Source: Phycicoccus sonneratiae
Lineage (GTDB): Bacteria; Actinomycetota; Actinomycetes; Actinomycetales; Dermatophilaceae
Direction of reading: 5' to 3'
Assembly: GCF_016887965.1 (NCBI RefSeq)
Contig: NZ_JAFDVD010000007.1
Coordinates: 186,001 to 250,000 of the forward strand
Length of the DNA: 64,000 nt
Under the pieces are notes generated by a model that searched no databases, was not told where the DNA came from, and worked only from the letters and a program-made list of their open reading frames with translations. Each line of letters begins with the position of its first letter. The first letter of the stretch is position 1. This document shows positions 33,447-41,784 of this stretch, one piece after another. A program made the position numbers and the translations under genes.

Positions 33447-34750
33447 GGCGACTCGTTGAGCGTCTCGGTGATCGCCGTGCTGGCGGTCGTCGTCGCCTCG
33501 TCGATGGTCGCCTTGCCCGTGAGGATCGAGACGTTGAGACGGTCGAGCACGCCCTTGCTCTCGACCGTCGCCCAGCCGGGCGCGACGGGCACGAAGAAGG
33601 TCTGCTGCGCCGCCTCGGCGAACGGCTTGGCCTCCGGCGGGGTGCGGTCGAGCAGCGACGTCGTGTTCGGCACCAGGCCGGTCCCGGCGATCGCCGTCAT
33701 GCTCTCGGTGCTCGTGTACTCGGCGATCCACTGCCGGGCCAGCTCCTGGTTGGGGCTGTTCGCCGGTACCGCGAGGTCCGAGCCGCCGAGGAAGACCGGC
33801 ATCGTCTTGCCCGGCGTGCGGCTCGGCATCGGGAAGACGCCGATCTTGCCCTTCATCGCCGGGTCGCCGCCCGAGGCCGGGTCGATGATCGCGCCCGGCT
33901 CCCAGCTGAGGCCGTACATCATCGCGATCTTGCCCTTGGCGAAGGTGGCGTCCTGCTTGGACTCGTCACCGGTGCGGTCCGCCGTGGAGAAGCGGTCGAC
34001 GAGGGACTTGAACGACGCGAGGCCGGAGCGGGCCTCGGCGGAGTCGAGCGCGCCCTTCCACGTGCCACCGTCCTGGGTGGCGATGGCCCCGCCGGCGTCG
34101 ATGACGAAGGCCAGCGACGCCTTGGTGTTCTTGCCCGGAAGGTAGAAGGCGGAGAACGCCGGGTCGGACCCGAAGGTCTTCTCGAGCGTCGCGGCGTCGG
34201 CGAAGAGCTCGTCGAGCGAGGTCGGCGGGGTGGTGATGCCGGCCTTGGCGAAGAGCTCGGTGTTGTAGATGACGGCCCGGGACCCGCCGTAGTACGGCAC
34301 GCACATCACCTTGCCGTCGAAGGTGCAGGAGTCCTTGAGCCCCTGCACCCACGTGCCCGAGTTCTCGAAGTCGCCGAGGTGGGGCCCGAGGTCGTCGAAG
34401 GCGCCGGCGGCGAGGTACTTCGTCGTCTCGGTGTTGCCGAGCTCGACGACGTCGGGCGGGGTCCTGCCGGTGAGGGCCGTGTCGAGCTTGGCGAGGTGGC
34501 TGTCCCACTGCTGGGTCTGCACCTCCACCGGGACCCCGGTGCGGCTCGTGAACGCCTTGTTGACCGTGGCCAGCAGGTCGGGCCAGCCCTTCTCGGCCTC
34601 CGGCTGGAGCCAGACGACGAGCTTGTCGGGACGCGTGGCGGCGGACGGGCTGCCGGCGTCGTCGTCGCCGCAGCCGGCGAGGGCGAACACCGTGGTGAGG
34701 GCCAGGGCGGCGGCGGCGGTCCGGACGGTGCGGACGGTGCGGTGGGTCAT
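33443..34750 (-). CDS. Extracellular sugar-binding lipoprotein of ABC importer
   Basis: The 435-aa product has a lipoprotein signal (RTAAAALALTTVFALAGC, lipobox LAGC with Cys27) followed by an acidic linker and a family 1 extracellular solute-binding fold (KLVVWLQPEAEKGWPDLL; PDVVELGNTETTKYL). It captures oligosaccharide outside the membrane for the MalF/MalG channel. The ATG at 34750 has AGGAGGACCCC upstream. It overlaps the stop of the ROK regulator (ATGA 34747-34750). N-acetylated hexose oligomers are the likely ligand from context. Confidence 0.93.
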   Translation of the reverse strand: MTHRTVRTVRTAAAALALTTVFALAGCGDDDAGSPSAATRPDKLVVWLQPEAEKGWPDLLATVNKAFTSRTGVPVEVQTQQWDSHLAKLDTALTGRTPPDVVELGNTETTKYLAAGAFDDLGPHLGDFENSGTWVQGLKDSCTFDGKVMCVPYYGGSRAVIYNTELFAKAGITTPPTSLDELFADAATLEKTFGSDPAFSAFYLPGKNTKASLAFVIDAGGAIATQDGGTWKGALDSAEARSGLASFKSLVDRFSTADRTGDESKQDATFAKGKIAMMYGLSWEPGAIIDPASGGDPAMKGKIGVFPMPSRTPGKTMPVFLGGSDLAVPANSPNQELARQWIAEYTSTESMTAIAGTGLVPNTTSLLDRTPPEAKPFAEAAQQTFFVPVAPGWATVESKGVLDRLNVSILTGKATIDEATTTASTAITETLNESP

Positions 34751-35994
34751 GGGGTCCTCCTGCGGCGGCGGCCGGCTCCGGCCGCCGGGATGGAACCGGG
34801 CCCGGGACGGTCCCGGTCCGCGGTGTCGGGGTCCGCGGCGGGAGCCGGGGACGAGGTCGCGTCGAGACGACCGATGGCGACGGCATAGGCCGACGCGGTG
34901 GCCAGCGAGACGGCGCCGTCGAGGACGGGTGAGCCGTGCAGCGAGGCGATCGCGAGGCGGGGCGGGAAGAGCACGGTGCCGTGCAGCCGGGTCTCGATGT
35001 CGTCGAGCAGGCCGGCGCACCGCGAGCCGATGCCTCCGCCGAGGACGACGAGCTCGAGGTCGACGACGCGGGCGAGGTCCCCGATGTGGCGGGCGAGGCG
35101 GGCGGCGAGCTCGCCGAGCACGGCGGTGGCCAGCGGGTCGCCGCCCGCCGCGGCCTCGAACACGTCGGCCGGGGTGGCGTCGGCCGCCAGCGACGTCGGG
35201 GTCCCGCCCTCGCGTCCCTCGGCGACGAGCCGGAGGAGCGCGTGCTCCGCGGCGCTGCCCTCCGAGCCGGAGAGCTCGAGCTCGCCGGCGGCGCCGTGGC
35301 GTCCCCGGTGCAGGGCTCCCCCGAGCACCAGCCCGCTGCCGACGCCCGTGCCGACCGAGAGGAAGGCGAAGTCGTCGACGCCCTGCGCCCGGCCGGAGGC
35401 CCGCTCCCCGAGGGCGGCGAGGTTGATGTCGTTCTCGACCTGCGGCTCGTGGCCGAGGCCGCGGGTCACCGCGTCCGCGACCGCGGGTCCGCCCGCCCGG
35501 TCGGGGTTCGCCCGGGTCAGCCGGTGGCTGCGGGGGTCGAGGACGCCGGGCACGCCGACGACGGTGGCGCTGAGGTCGGCCGGGGCGAGGCCCGCCTCGG
35601 CGAGCGCGGCGTCGCGCAGCCCGACGGCGACCTCGGCGAGCTCGCGCGGCGAGGCGCCGTGGTGCTCGACGGTGCGCCGCGCGACGACCCGGCCGGAGAG
35701 GTCGGTGACCGCCAGCCGCAGCACGCGGCCCCCGACGTCGAGGGCCAGGCCGTGCGCGGCCTCGGCCACCGGCTCGTAGAGGGCGCCGCGACCGCCGGCC
35801 GCCGGCGACGGCACCTCGCGGACGAGGCCGACCTCGACGAGGGTGGTCACGACGGCCGACCCGGTCGGGCGGGTCGTCCCGAGGCGACGGGCGATCTCCA
35901 CGCGGGAGAGCGGGGCCTCACGGCGCAGGAGGTCGAGGGCGGCCCGGGCGTTGTGGACCCTGACGAGCGGGGTGTCCGCGGTGCTGAACGTCAT
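34747..35994 (-). CDS. ROK-family transcriptional repressor
   Basis: The 415-aa product has an N-terminal winged HTH (LSRVEIARRLGTTRPTGSAV) and a ROK sugar-kinase-like domain with LALDVGG and the family signature near GTGVGSGLVLGGALHRGRHGAAGELE. The usual CxCGxxGC zinc motif is absent; the region reads GSEGSAAEHAL, so metal binding is probably lost. A basic tail (GRRRRRTP) ends the protein. It is the first gene of the importer operon and likely represses both itself and the divergent GH20 genes through the two GTAA-N7-TTAC sites at 36001-36029 and 36169-36191. Confidence 0.92.
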   Translation of the reverse strand: MTFSTADTPLVRVHNARAALDLLRREAPLSRVEIARRLGTTRPTGSAVVTTLVEVGLVREVPSPAAGGRGALYEPVAEAAHGLALDVGGRVLRLAVTDLSGRVVARRTVEHHGASPRELAEVAVGLRDAALAEAGLAPADLSATVVGVPGVLDPRSHRLTRANPDRAGGPAVADAVTRGLGHEPQVENDINLAALGERASGRAQGVDDFAFLSVGTGVGSGLVLGGALHRGRHGAAGELELSGSEGSAAEHALLRLVAEGREGGTPTSLAADATPADVFEAAAGGDPLATAVLGELAARLARHIGDLARVVDLELVVLGGGIGSRCAGLLDDIETRLHGTVLFPPRLAIASLHGSPVLDGAVSLATASAYAVAIGRLDATSSPAPAADPDTADRDRPGPGSIPAAGAGRRRRRTP

Positions 35995-36000
35995 GCGGCG

Positions 36001-36029
36001 GACTTTAGTAAGACTCTTTTACGAAAGTC
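36001..36029. promoter_or_regulatory. ROK operator 1, overlapping the importer operon leader
   Basis: GACTTTAGTAA (36001-36011) and TTACGAAAGTC (36019-36029) are inverted repeats matching at 10 of 11 positions with a seven-base spacer. It sits 7-35 bases upstream of the ROK start codon. It shares the core GTAA-N7-TTAC and the same spacing with the second site at 36169-36191, which supports binding by one dimeric repressor. Confidence 0.68.
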
Positions 36030-36134
36030 AAGCGTCGTGTCGTATCCACCTGGCGCAGCGATCCGTGACCGCCGACCGTTCGTCGGCCGAGGCGCCCGTT
36101 GAGCGCACCGTTGCAAGGATTTTGCACCCACCTC

Positions 36135-36164
36135 TTGACACCGTCGGCGCCTCCCGGCTTCACT
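36135..36164 (+). promoter_or_regulatory. Candidate promoter of the GH20 genes
   Basis: A consensus -35 TTGACA at 36135-36140 is followed after 18 bases by a weak -10 TTCACT at 36159-36164. Operator 2 starts five bases downstream, as expected for repression. A further inverted repeat TGCAA-N5-TTGCA (36112-36126) lies just upstream and may be another regulator site. Confidence 0.5.
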
Positions 36165-36168
36165 CGCT

Positions 36169-36191
36169 CTCCGTAAAGAACCCTTACGGAG
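36169..36191. promoter_or_regulatory. ROK operator 2, upstream of the GH20 genes
   Basis: CTCCGTAA (36169-36176) and TTACGGAG (36184-36191) are perfect inverted repeats with a seven-base spacer, the same geometry as operator 1. The right arm overlaps the GGAGG ribosome site of the GH20 gene starting at 36198, so bound repressor would block transcription near the start. Confidence 0.7.
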
Positions 36192-36197
36192 GTCCCC

Positions 36198-38570
36198 ATG
36201 CGTGTGCCCGCCAGATCCCTCGCTCGTCGGCTCGCCCTCGTGGCCACGACGACCCTGTGCCTCGCCGGCGCCCTGGCCGTCCCGGCCGCGGGGGCTGCAC
36301 CCCGGGGCGCGGACGCGGCCCCGCCGCTGCCGCCGACCATCCCGGCCCTCTCCTCGTGGACCCCTGCCGAGGGCACCTGGTCGCTCCCGTCGCGGGCCCG
36401 GGTGGTCACCAGCCCGCAGGACGCCCGGGCCCTGTCCGGCACGGCGTCCCTCCTCGCCCGCGAGCTGCGGTCGGTGACCCACCGGGCCGTCTCCGTCGCC
36501 GTCCTGCCGCCGTCGCGGGCGCGGGAGGGCGACATCGTGCTCGACGTGAAGGGTCGGGCGGACGGCGACTCGGTCGCCGGGCAGACCCACGACCTCACGG
36601 TCGGGCGCACGCTCACGGTGTCGGCCCGGGGTGAGGAGGGCGTCTTCCTCGGGACCCGCACCGTCGTGCAGCTGCTGCGCCAGTCGACGACCCTGCCGCG
36701 CGGCAGCGCCCACGACACGCCGGCCGTCGCGGAGCGCTCGGTGATGGTGGACGTCGCGCGCACGTACATGTCCCCCGCGTGGCTCGAGGACCTCGTGCGC
36801 CAGATGTCCTACCTCAAGTACACCCACCTCCACCTCCACCTCACCGACGACCAGGCGTGGCGGCTCCCGAGCCGCAGCCACCCCGAGGTGGTCTCCGAGC
36901 AGCACTACACCTGGGCCGAGCTGCGCCGGCTGCTCGCCCTCGCCGACCGGTACCACGTGACGGTGGTCCCCGAGGTGAACATGCCCGGCCACGCCCAGCA
37001 GATCATCGACGCGCACCCGGAGCTGACCCTCCGGGACGCCGCCGGCACCGTGCGCGCGGGCAGCATCGACCTGTCGCAGCCCGCGGCCTGGCGCATCGCC
37101 CGCGACCTCTACACCGAGTACGCGCGCTTCTTCCCCGGCCGCGAGTTCCACCTCGGGGCGGACGAGTGGCTCACCGAGCGGGAGATCGGCCGCTACCCCC
37201 AGCTCCAGGCGGAGGCGCAGCGGCGCATCGGCCCGGACGCCCGTGCGCGTGACCTGCTCTACCGCTTCGTCAACACCGCCGCCGCCACGGTCCGCCGCGA
37301 GGGGAAGACGGCCCGGATGTGGAACGACCAGCTCGTGACGGGGTACGTCGAGGCCGTCGACCCGCGCATCGTCATCGACTCCTGGTACGACGGCAGCGAG
37401 TTCGGCTGGACGCCGCAGACCCTCGCCGAGGCCGGTCACGACCTCGTGAACAGCGCGTGGACGAGCCTCTACTACATCCAGGGGATCACCCGCACCGACC
37501 CCGCCCGGATCTACGAGCAGGTGACGCCCACGACGTTCGACGGTGGGCAGACCCTCACCGGCGCCGCCCTGGAGCGGCTGCGCGGCCTGCAGTTCTCGGT
37601 CTGGGGCGACCTCGACCCCGATGCCGAGACCGAGAACCAGGTCGCCTACGGCATCGCACGCCCGCTGCGCGCCACGGCCCAGGTGGCCTGGGGCTCACCG
37701 CGGCCGACGGCCTCGTGGGACGACTTCCTCCCCGTCGTGCGGGCCGTCGGTGACGCGCCCGGGTTCGACACCCCGCTCGAGCCCTACGACGACGTGCCCG
37801 TCGTCACCGTCTCGGCGGCCGTCGACCCGCTGCACCCGGCCGAGGACGCCGCCGACCGGCGGCTCGGCACCGTCCTGCGCACCGCCGGACCGGCCGCGGA
37901 GGGGACCTCGGTCACCCTCGACCTGCGCACGGCCCGGAAGGTCGTCGCGGTCGACCTGCGCACCGACCCGCCGGGCGAGGCGCCGGCGCCGCTGCCGTGC
38001 GCGCGGCTCGAGGCCTCGGCCGACGGCACGACCTGGCGGACCGTCGCCACCCTGTCCGGCGCCTCCGAGGCCCACCCGCTCGTCACCGGCCCGGACCCCG
38101 TGCGCTACGTCCGGCTCGTCACGACCTGCGCGTCCCCGGACCCCCTGCGGATCGCCGAGATCGGCATCGCCGTCGAGCAGTCCTCGGCACCCGGGCTGTC
38201 CTCCTCGCTGCCCGTCTACGACGTGTACGACCTGGCGCGAGCCGGCGACGGCGACCCGAGCACCTTCTTCTGGGGTGGCCGCGGTGCGCAGCTCGACGAC
38301 TACGTGCTGCGCGACCTCGGGTCGGTGCGTGACCTCGCGGGTGTCGACGTCCTCATGGGCGACCCGCCGGCACGCGACACCGACTACCTCCACGAGGTGC
38401 TCCTCGAGGTGTCCCCTGACGGCAGCACGTGGACCGAGCTCGGGCGCTACCGCGACACCCCGGAGATCCACGCCGACGCCCCCGCCGGGACGACGGCCCG
38501 CTACCTGCGTCTCCGCTCCCTCGCCGCCCAGGGCTCGTGGACCATCCTCCGCGAGCTCGCGGCCCGCTGA
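36198..38570 (+). CDS. Secreted GH20 beta-N-acetylhexosaminidase with C-terminal carbohydrate-binding-like domains
   Basis: The 790-aa product has a signal peptide (ALVATTTLCLAGALAVPAAG, cleavage near residue 33), a GH20b-type alpha/beta domain, and a GH20 barrel with THLHLHLTDDQAWRL, VPEVNMPGHAQQ and the catalytic pair Asp322-Glu323 in HLGADEWL. GH20 enzymes normally have GGDE; here the residue before Asp is Ala. Residues from about 540 to 790 form two discoidin (F5/8 C)-like domains (YVRLVTTCASP; TARYLRLRSL). It removes GlcNAc or GalNAc from glycans outside the cell. The ATG is six bases past GGAGG within operator 2. Confidence 0.93.
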   Translation: MRVPARSLARRLALVATTTLCLAGALAVPAAGAAPRGADAAPPLPPTIPALSSWTPAEGTWSLPSRARVVTSPQDARALSGTASLLARELRSVTHRAVSVAVLPPSRAREGDIVLDVKGRADGDSVAGQTHDLTVGRTLTVSARGEEGVFLGTRTVVQLLRQSTTLPRGSAHDTPAVAERSVMVDVARTYMSPAWLEDLVRQMSYLKYTHLHLHLTDDQAWRLPSRSHPEVVSEQHYTWAELRRLLALADRYHVTVVPEVNMPGHAQQIIDAHPELTLRDAAGTVRAGSIDLSQPAAWRIARDLYTEYARFFPGREFHLGADEWLTEREIGRYPQLQAEAQRRIGPDARARDLLYRFVNTAAATVRREGKTARMWNDQLVTGYVEAVDPRIVIDSWYDGSEFGWTPQTLAEAGHDLVNSAWTSLYYIQGITRTDPARIYEQVTPTTFDGGQTLTGAALERLRGLQFSVWGDLDPDAETENQVAYGIARPLRATAQVAWGSPRPTASWDDFLPVVRAVGDAPGFDTPLEPYDDVPVVTVSAAVDPLHPAEDAADRRLGTVLRTAGPAAEGTSVTLDLRTARKVVAVDLRTDPPGEAPAPLPCARLEASADGTTWRTVATLSGASEAHPLVTGPDPVRYVRLVTTCASPDPLRIAEIGIAVEQSSAPGLSSSLPVYDVYDLARAGDGDPSTFFWGGRGAQLDDYVLRDLGSVRDLAGVDVLMGDPPARDTDYLHEVLLEVSPDGSTWTELGRYRDTPEIHADAPAGTTARYLRLRSLAAQGSWTILRELAAR

Positions 38571-38599
38571 CCGACCCGACCACAGCCGAAGGACATCCG

Positions 38600-40129
38600 A
38601 TGTCGAACCCACACCCCCTCTCCCCCACCGTCGCCCGCCGGGTCGTGCTCGGAGGGCTGGCCGCGGCGGCCGTCGTCGCCCGACCCGTCCCTGCGGGGGC
38701 GGCTCCCAGCGCCGCCGCCGGAGGCGGCCTGCCCCCGTGCCTTCCCGGCCTGCGGTGCTGGACCCCGGGCAGCGGCACCTTCACCCTCGCGACCGCACCC
38801 ACCGTCCGGGCACCGGTCACGCTCGCCGCCCGCGCCGCCGCACTGGCCGGCGACCTCACCGCGGTGCTCGGCCGGCCGGTCGGCAGCGGGTCCGGCGCCG
38901 GCGCGGCCGGCGACGTCGTGCTCTCCCTCGGGTCCGGCCTCGACGACGAGGAGTACGAGCTGACCGTCGGCTCGACCCTGCGGGCCCGCGCCACGACGAG
39001 CACCGGGCTCTCCTGGGCGGCCCAGACCGTGCTCCAGCTGCTGCGTCGCACCACGACACTCCCGAGGGGCACCGTCTCCGACGGACCCGTCCAGTCCGAG
39101 CGTGCCCTCATGGTCGACCTCGCGCGGCAGTTCTACCCGCTGTCGTGGGTGCGCGACCAGGTCCGGCAGATGGCCTACCTCAAGCTCAACACCCTCCACC
39201 TGCACCTCAGCGACGACCAGGCGTTCCGCGTCGAGAGCACGGTCGCGCCCGACGCCGTGTCCGCCGACCACTACTCGAAGGCCGAGCTCCAGGACCTCGT
39301 GGGCTGGGCGGCGCAGCAGGGCGTCACGGTCGTGCCGGAGATCGACGTCCCCGGGCACATGGGTGCGCTGCTCGCCGCACGGCCCGGCATCGCCCTGGCG
39401 CCGGTCGGCGGCACGCGTCGGGTCCTCGACCTCAGCCAGCAGAGCGCGTGGGACTTCGCCGAGTCGGTCCTGCGCGAGTACCTGCCGCTCCTCGACGGTC
39501 CGACGTGGATGCTCGGCAACGACGAGTGGCTGAGCACCGCCGAGGTCGACGCCTACCCGGGGCTCGGGGCCGAGGCCCGCCGGCGCTACGGCGCGGCGGC
39601 GACCGGCCGTGACCTCCAGTACGACTTCGTCAACCACATGGCCGGGGTCGTCGCCGAGTACGGCAAGGGGCTGCGCATCTGGAACGACCAGATCGTCCCG
39701 AGCACGGTCGTGCCGCTCTCGCCCGAGGTCTCGATCTCGCACTGGTACGGCAGCGACGACCCGACGGCCCGCCAGCTCGCCGACCGGGGCCACGACCTCG
39801 TCAACGCCAACTGGCTCGAGCTGTACTACATCCTCGGCAACACCCCGCCGAGCGCAGGGCGGTTGTGGGACACCTTCTCCGTCGGCCGGTTCGCGCTCCG
39901 TAACACGGAGAGCACGGTCCTCGGCGAGGACGACCCGCACCTGCTCGGCGCCCAGCTGTCGGTGTGGGGCGAGCCCGGCGTGGCGGTCCCCCCGGCCACC
40001 GTCGCCGCGAACGTCCGCGACCCCCTGCGGGTGCTCGCCCAGCTGAACTGGGGCAGCCCTCGCCCGGCCGCCGACTACGCGGGGTTCGCCGCCCTCTCGA
40101 GCGCCGTCGGGGACGCCCCGCCACGCTGA
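38600..40129 (+). CDS. Tat-exported GH20 family hydrolase, second copy
   Basis: The 509-aa product has a Tat-like signal (TVARRVVLGGLAAAAVV) and a GH20 barrel with NTLHLHLSDDQAFRV, VPEIDVPGHMGAL and catalytic Asp308-Glu309 in MLGNDEWL, where Asn replaces the usual Gly before Asp. It shares the order and DEWL variant with the upstream enzyme, so the two arose by duplication, but it lacks the C-terminal binding domains. A GH20 enzyme on its own could act on lacto-N-biose-, chitin- or mucin-type substrates. It begins 29 bases after the first GH20 gene and ends 22 bases before the left boundary of the ychF-associated insertion. Confidence 0.92.
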   Translation: MSNPHPLSPTVARRVVLGGLAAAAVVARPVPAGAAPSAAAGGGLPPCLPGLRCWTPGSGTFTLATAPTVRAPVTLAARAAALAGDLTAVLGRPVGSGSGAGAAGDVVLSLGSGLDDEEYELTVGSTLRARATTSTGLSWAAQTVLQLLRRTTTLPRGTVSDGPVQSERALMVDLARQFYPLSWVRDQVRQMAYLKLNTLHLHLSDDQAFRVESTVAPDAVSADHYSKAELQDLVGWAAQQGVTVVPEIDVPGHMGALLAARPGIALAPVGGTRRVLDLSQQSAWDFAESVLREYLPLLDGPTWMLGNDEWLSTAEVDAYPGLGAEARRRYGAAATGRDLQYDFVNHMAGVVAEYGKGLRIWNDQIVPSTVVPLSPEVSISHWYGSDDPTARQLADRGHDLVNANWLELYYILGNTPPSAGRLWDTFSVGRFALRNTESTVLGEDDPHLLGAQLSVWGEPGVAVPPATVAANVRDPLRVLAQLNWGSPRPAADYAGFAALSSAVGDAPPR

Positions 40130-40151
40130 CCTCGCCCGTGCTGGCCGGACT

Positions 40152-40169
40152 CAGACGTTGAAGCGGAAC
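40152..40169 (-). repeat. Left attachment-like copy of the ychF 3' end
   Basis: The sequence matches 42259-42276 at 16 of 18 positions. On the minus strand it is the ancestral-looking end of ychF with a TGA stop at 40151-40153, lying 22 bases beyond the GH20 stop. It probably marks the original position of the ychF stop before insertion. Confidence 0.7.
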
Positions 40170-40296
40170 GAAATTGGACGCTTCGGCTACTGTTGACCGT
40201 CGCCAGTCGAGATTGGAAACGGTGCTCTGACCTGCACAAACGTGTCTCTGGCGTCGTTGAACGTCGTTGACCGAGATCGGCGTCCGCCGGACTTCT

Positions 40297-40315
40297 TGCG
40301 GACTGTTTGCGGACC
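40297..40315 (+). repeat. Arm-like repeat, left side of insertion
   Basis: The 19 bases contain TGCGGAC twice, 11 bp apart. The same 19 bases with one change recur in the same orientation at 42184-42202, near the right boundary. Placement just inside both ends resembles arm-type sites of tyrosine integrases. The rest of 40170-40377 has no gene; a smaller repeat GTCGTTGA occurs at 40253-40260 and 40263-40270. Confidence 0.5.
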
Positions 40316-40377
40316 GCTGGACGTCCGGAGACCCTGCGGTCATTCCTCGCGAGCACCGACATGACGCGAGGCCAGTC

Positions 40378-41094
40378 CTAGCGACTACCCAGGCTTTCGA
40401 TCTTCCTGGATCGTGCGGACAAGTCGCGGATGTTCTGCCAGACAACTGCTCGGGGCGCGTCGATCTTGAGTGCTCGGATGTACTCGTCGAGACGTTGCGG
40501 GCGATCTCGGAGGTGGGTGACTGCCTTGTTCAGGCTCTCGCCGACCGTCTCGCCGTATGCATCGACCGCCTTGTGGGCGCCGGCCTTCAGGGCGGTGGTG
40601 TCGGGACTCATCATGGCCAGGTCGATCAGGTCGCGGCTGAACGTCGACGTGTCTGCCCAGCGGTCGTCGTTGGCGAGCAGTTTGGTGGCCACCTGGTCAG
40701 TACGCGTCAGGATTCGTACGCCGCAGATTTCATCCTCTGGTGAGGGAGTGTCGAGGTCGATGCGGCCCTCATGGATGATCTCGAACTTGATCGCGACCCC
40801 CGCAACGAGGACCGAGGCCCGGATCCCGTAGCCGTCGACAGAGGGTGTTCGACCCAAAGCCAGTTCGCCCGTGGCCAGAGCATCCAGCCCGTGGTTCCGG
40901 ACGATCTGGCGAAGCCGTCGGTACGACTGCTGGTCGGAGACCAGGAAGTCGATGTCGACCGACTCGCGGAACTCGTCGTTGTCGAGGACGATCGCGGTGC
41001 CGCCTCCGAACCAGCAGTGGTGCTCAGCCAGGAGAGGCGCGTCGAGCATCGACAGCACCTCGGCCACACGTTGGTGGTGTGGCCGCCTAAACAA
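40378..41094 (-). CDS. AbiEii/AbiGii-type nucleotidyltransferase toxin
   Basis: The 238-aa product has the nucleotidyltransferase core WFGGGTAIVLDNDEF (Gly30-Gly32) and SVDIDFLVSD (Asp47, Asp49), as in AbiEii/MenT-type toxins, followed by ILTRTDQVATKLLAN, a typical family segment. I chose TTG at 41094 because GGGAGG lies four bases upstream and it overlaps the antitoxin stop by eight bases; GTG starts further in would cut the first helix. With the upstream HTH gene it forms a type IV-like toxin-antitoxin or abortive-infection pair. Codon use is less GC-biased than that of the neighbours, in line with transfer. Confidence 0.82.
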   Translation of the reverse strand: MFRRPHHQRVAEVLSMLDAPLLAEHHCWFGGGTAIVLDNDEFRESVDIDFLVSDQQSYRRLRQIVRNHGLDALATGELALGRTPSVDGYGIRASVLVAGVAIKFEIIHEGRIDLDTPSPEDEICGVRILTRTDQVATKLLANDDRWADTSTFSRDLIDLAMMSPDTTALKAGAHKAVDAYGETVGESLNKAVTHLRDRPQRLDEYIRALKIDAPRAVVWQNIRDLSARSRKIESLGSR

Positions 41095-41548
41095 GGAGCC
41101 TCCCGTTGCTATAGGCGTCCGCGAGGTGCTGGATGAACGCCCTCTCGTCATCGGTGAGGGCTTCCTGGTCGAGGTGTCGCCAACCGCGTTCGTAGAGGTT
41201 GAGCGCCTCTGTCTCGGTGACGGTGGTGCCGGCGTCGGTCTGCCAGGCCAGCGTGCGGAGGCCGGGGTAGTCGCCGACCGTGATCGACGCCGGTTCTGCT
41301 GCGGGAGCTTCGAGGACGGGGACGACGACGTGAAGTCCGAGTGCGGCTGCAACGTTGACGTAGGCGCCGATCGTGACCGAGGGGTTGCCTGCCTCGATCC
41401 GGTGCACGGTGACACGCGAGACGCCAGCAGCTTCGGCGCAGGCAACCACCGTGACGCCAAGGGCCTTCCGGCGTGCGCGCAGCCGGGCGCCCAGACGTTC
41501 GAGGTCCGCCTGCTGCTCGGGGCTCGTGTACGGACTAGGAGCTGGCAT
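41087..41548 (-). CDS. XRE-family HTH antitoxin/autorepressor
   Basis: The 153-aa product has a Cro/CI-type HTH (GARLRARRKALGVTVVACA; GVSRVTVHRIEAGNPSVTI) and a C-terminal domain (about 70-153) ending DERAFIQHLADAYSNGRLLV. Such proteins pair with AbiEii-type nucleotidyltransferases. I chose ATG 41548 because a good promoter (TTGACG-N16-TAGAAT) ends seven bases upstream, implying a leaderless mRNA starting at this ATG; in-frame ATGs at 41557 and 41566 would lie within the promoter. Inverted repeats around that promoter suggest self-repression. Confidence 0.85.
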   Translation of the reverse strand: MPAPSPYTSPEQQADLERLGARLRARRKALGVTVVACAEAAGVSRVTVHRIEAGNPSVTIGAYVNVAAALGLHVVVPVLEAPAAEPASITVGDYPGLRTLAWQTDAGTTVTETEALNLYERGWRHLDQEALTDDERAFIQHLADAYSNGRLLV

Positions 41549-41594
41549 GTTTCTCATTCTAGTCATTGTTCCGCTGTCGTCAATAATGAGAAAC
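41549..41594 (-). promoter_or_regulatory. Antitoxin promoter with flanking operator arms
   Basis: On the minus strand -35 TTGACG (41578-41583) and -10 TAGAAT (41556-41561) are 16 bases apart. Perfect 10-base inverted repeats at 41549-41558 and 41585-41594 overlap the -10 and flank the -35. Seven bases separate the -10 from the ATG at 41548, so the transcript is probably leaderless. Confidence 0.65.
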
Positions 41595-41646
41595 GCTTCA
41601 CATTAGGGTTTGGTCAGGCGACCAGTCACCGCGCATCCGGCCGTGC

Positions 41647-41682
41647 CCACTGGTCTCGTCCACGCGGGACGAAGCCCAGTGG
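41647..41682. other. Stem-loop in the insertion
   Basis: CCACTGG (41647-41653) pairs with CCAGTGG (41676-41682), with an inner CGTCC/GGACG stem. It lies in the 236-bp gap between the antitoxin promoter and the DUF3024 gene, where no other feature was seen. It could terminate transcription of the DUF3024 gene or be a DNA structure. Confidence 0.35.
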
Positions 41683-41784
41683 TCAGGTCGCCTCAACCAT
41701 GTCGCCATCACCTGTTTCGACCGGCTCGTGGAGCCGGAGGCGAAGCCACTGAGTCAACGGAGACACGCTCTGGGCTCGGGCTCA

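Noticed and set aside
40130-40377. Search for a tRNA gene at the left boundary of the ychF-linked element
   Set aside because: No cloverleaf or GTTCGAATC-like T-loop was found; the duplicated core is the ychF end, not a tRNA end.
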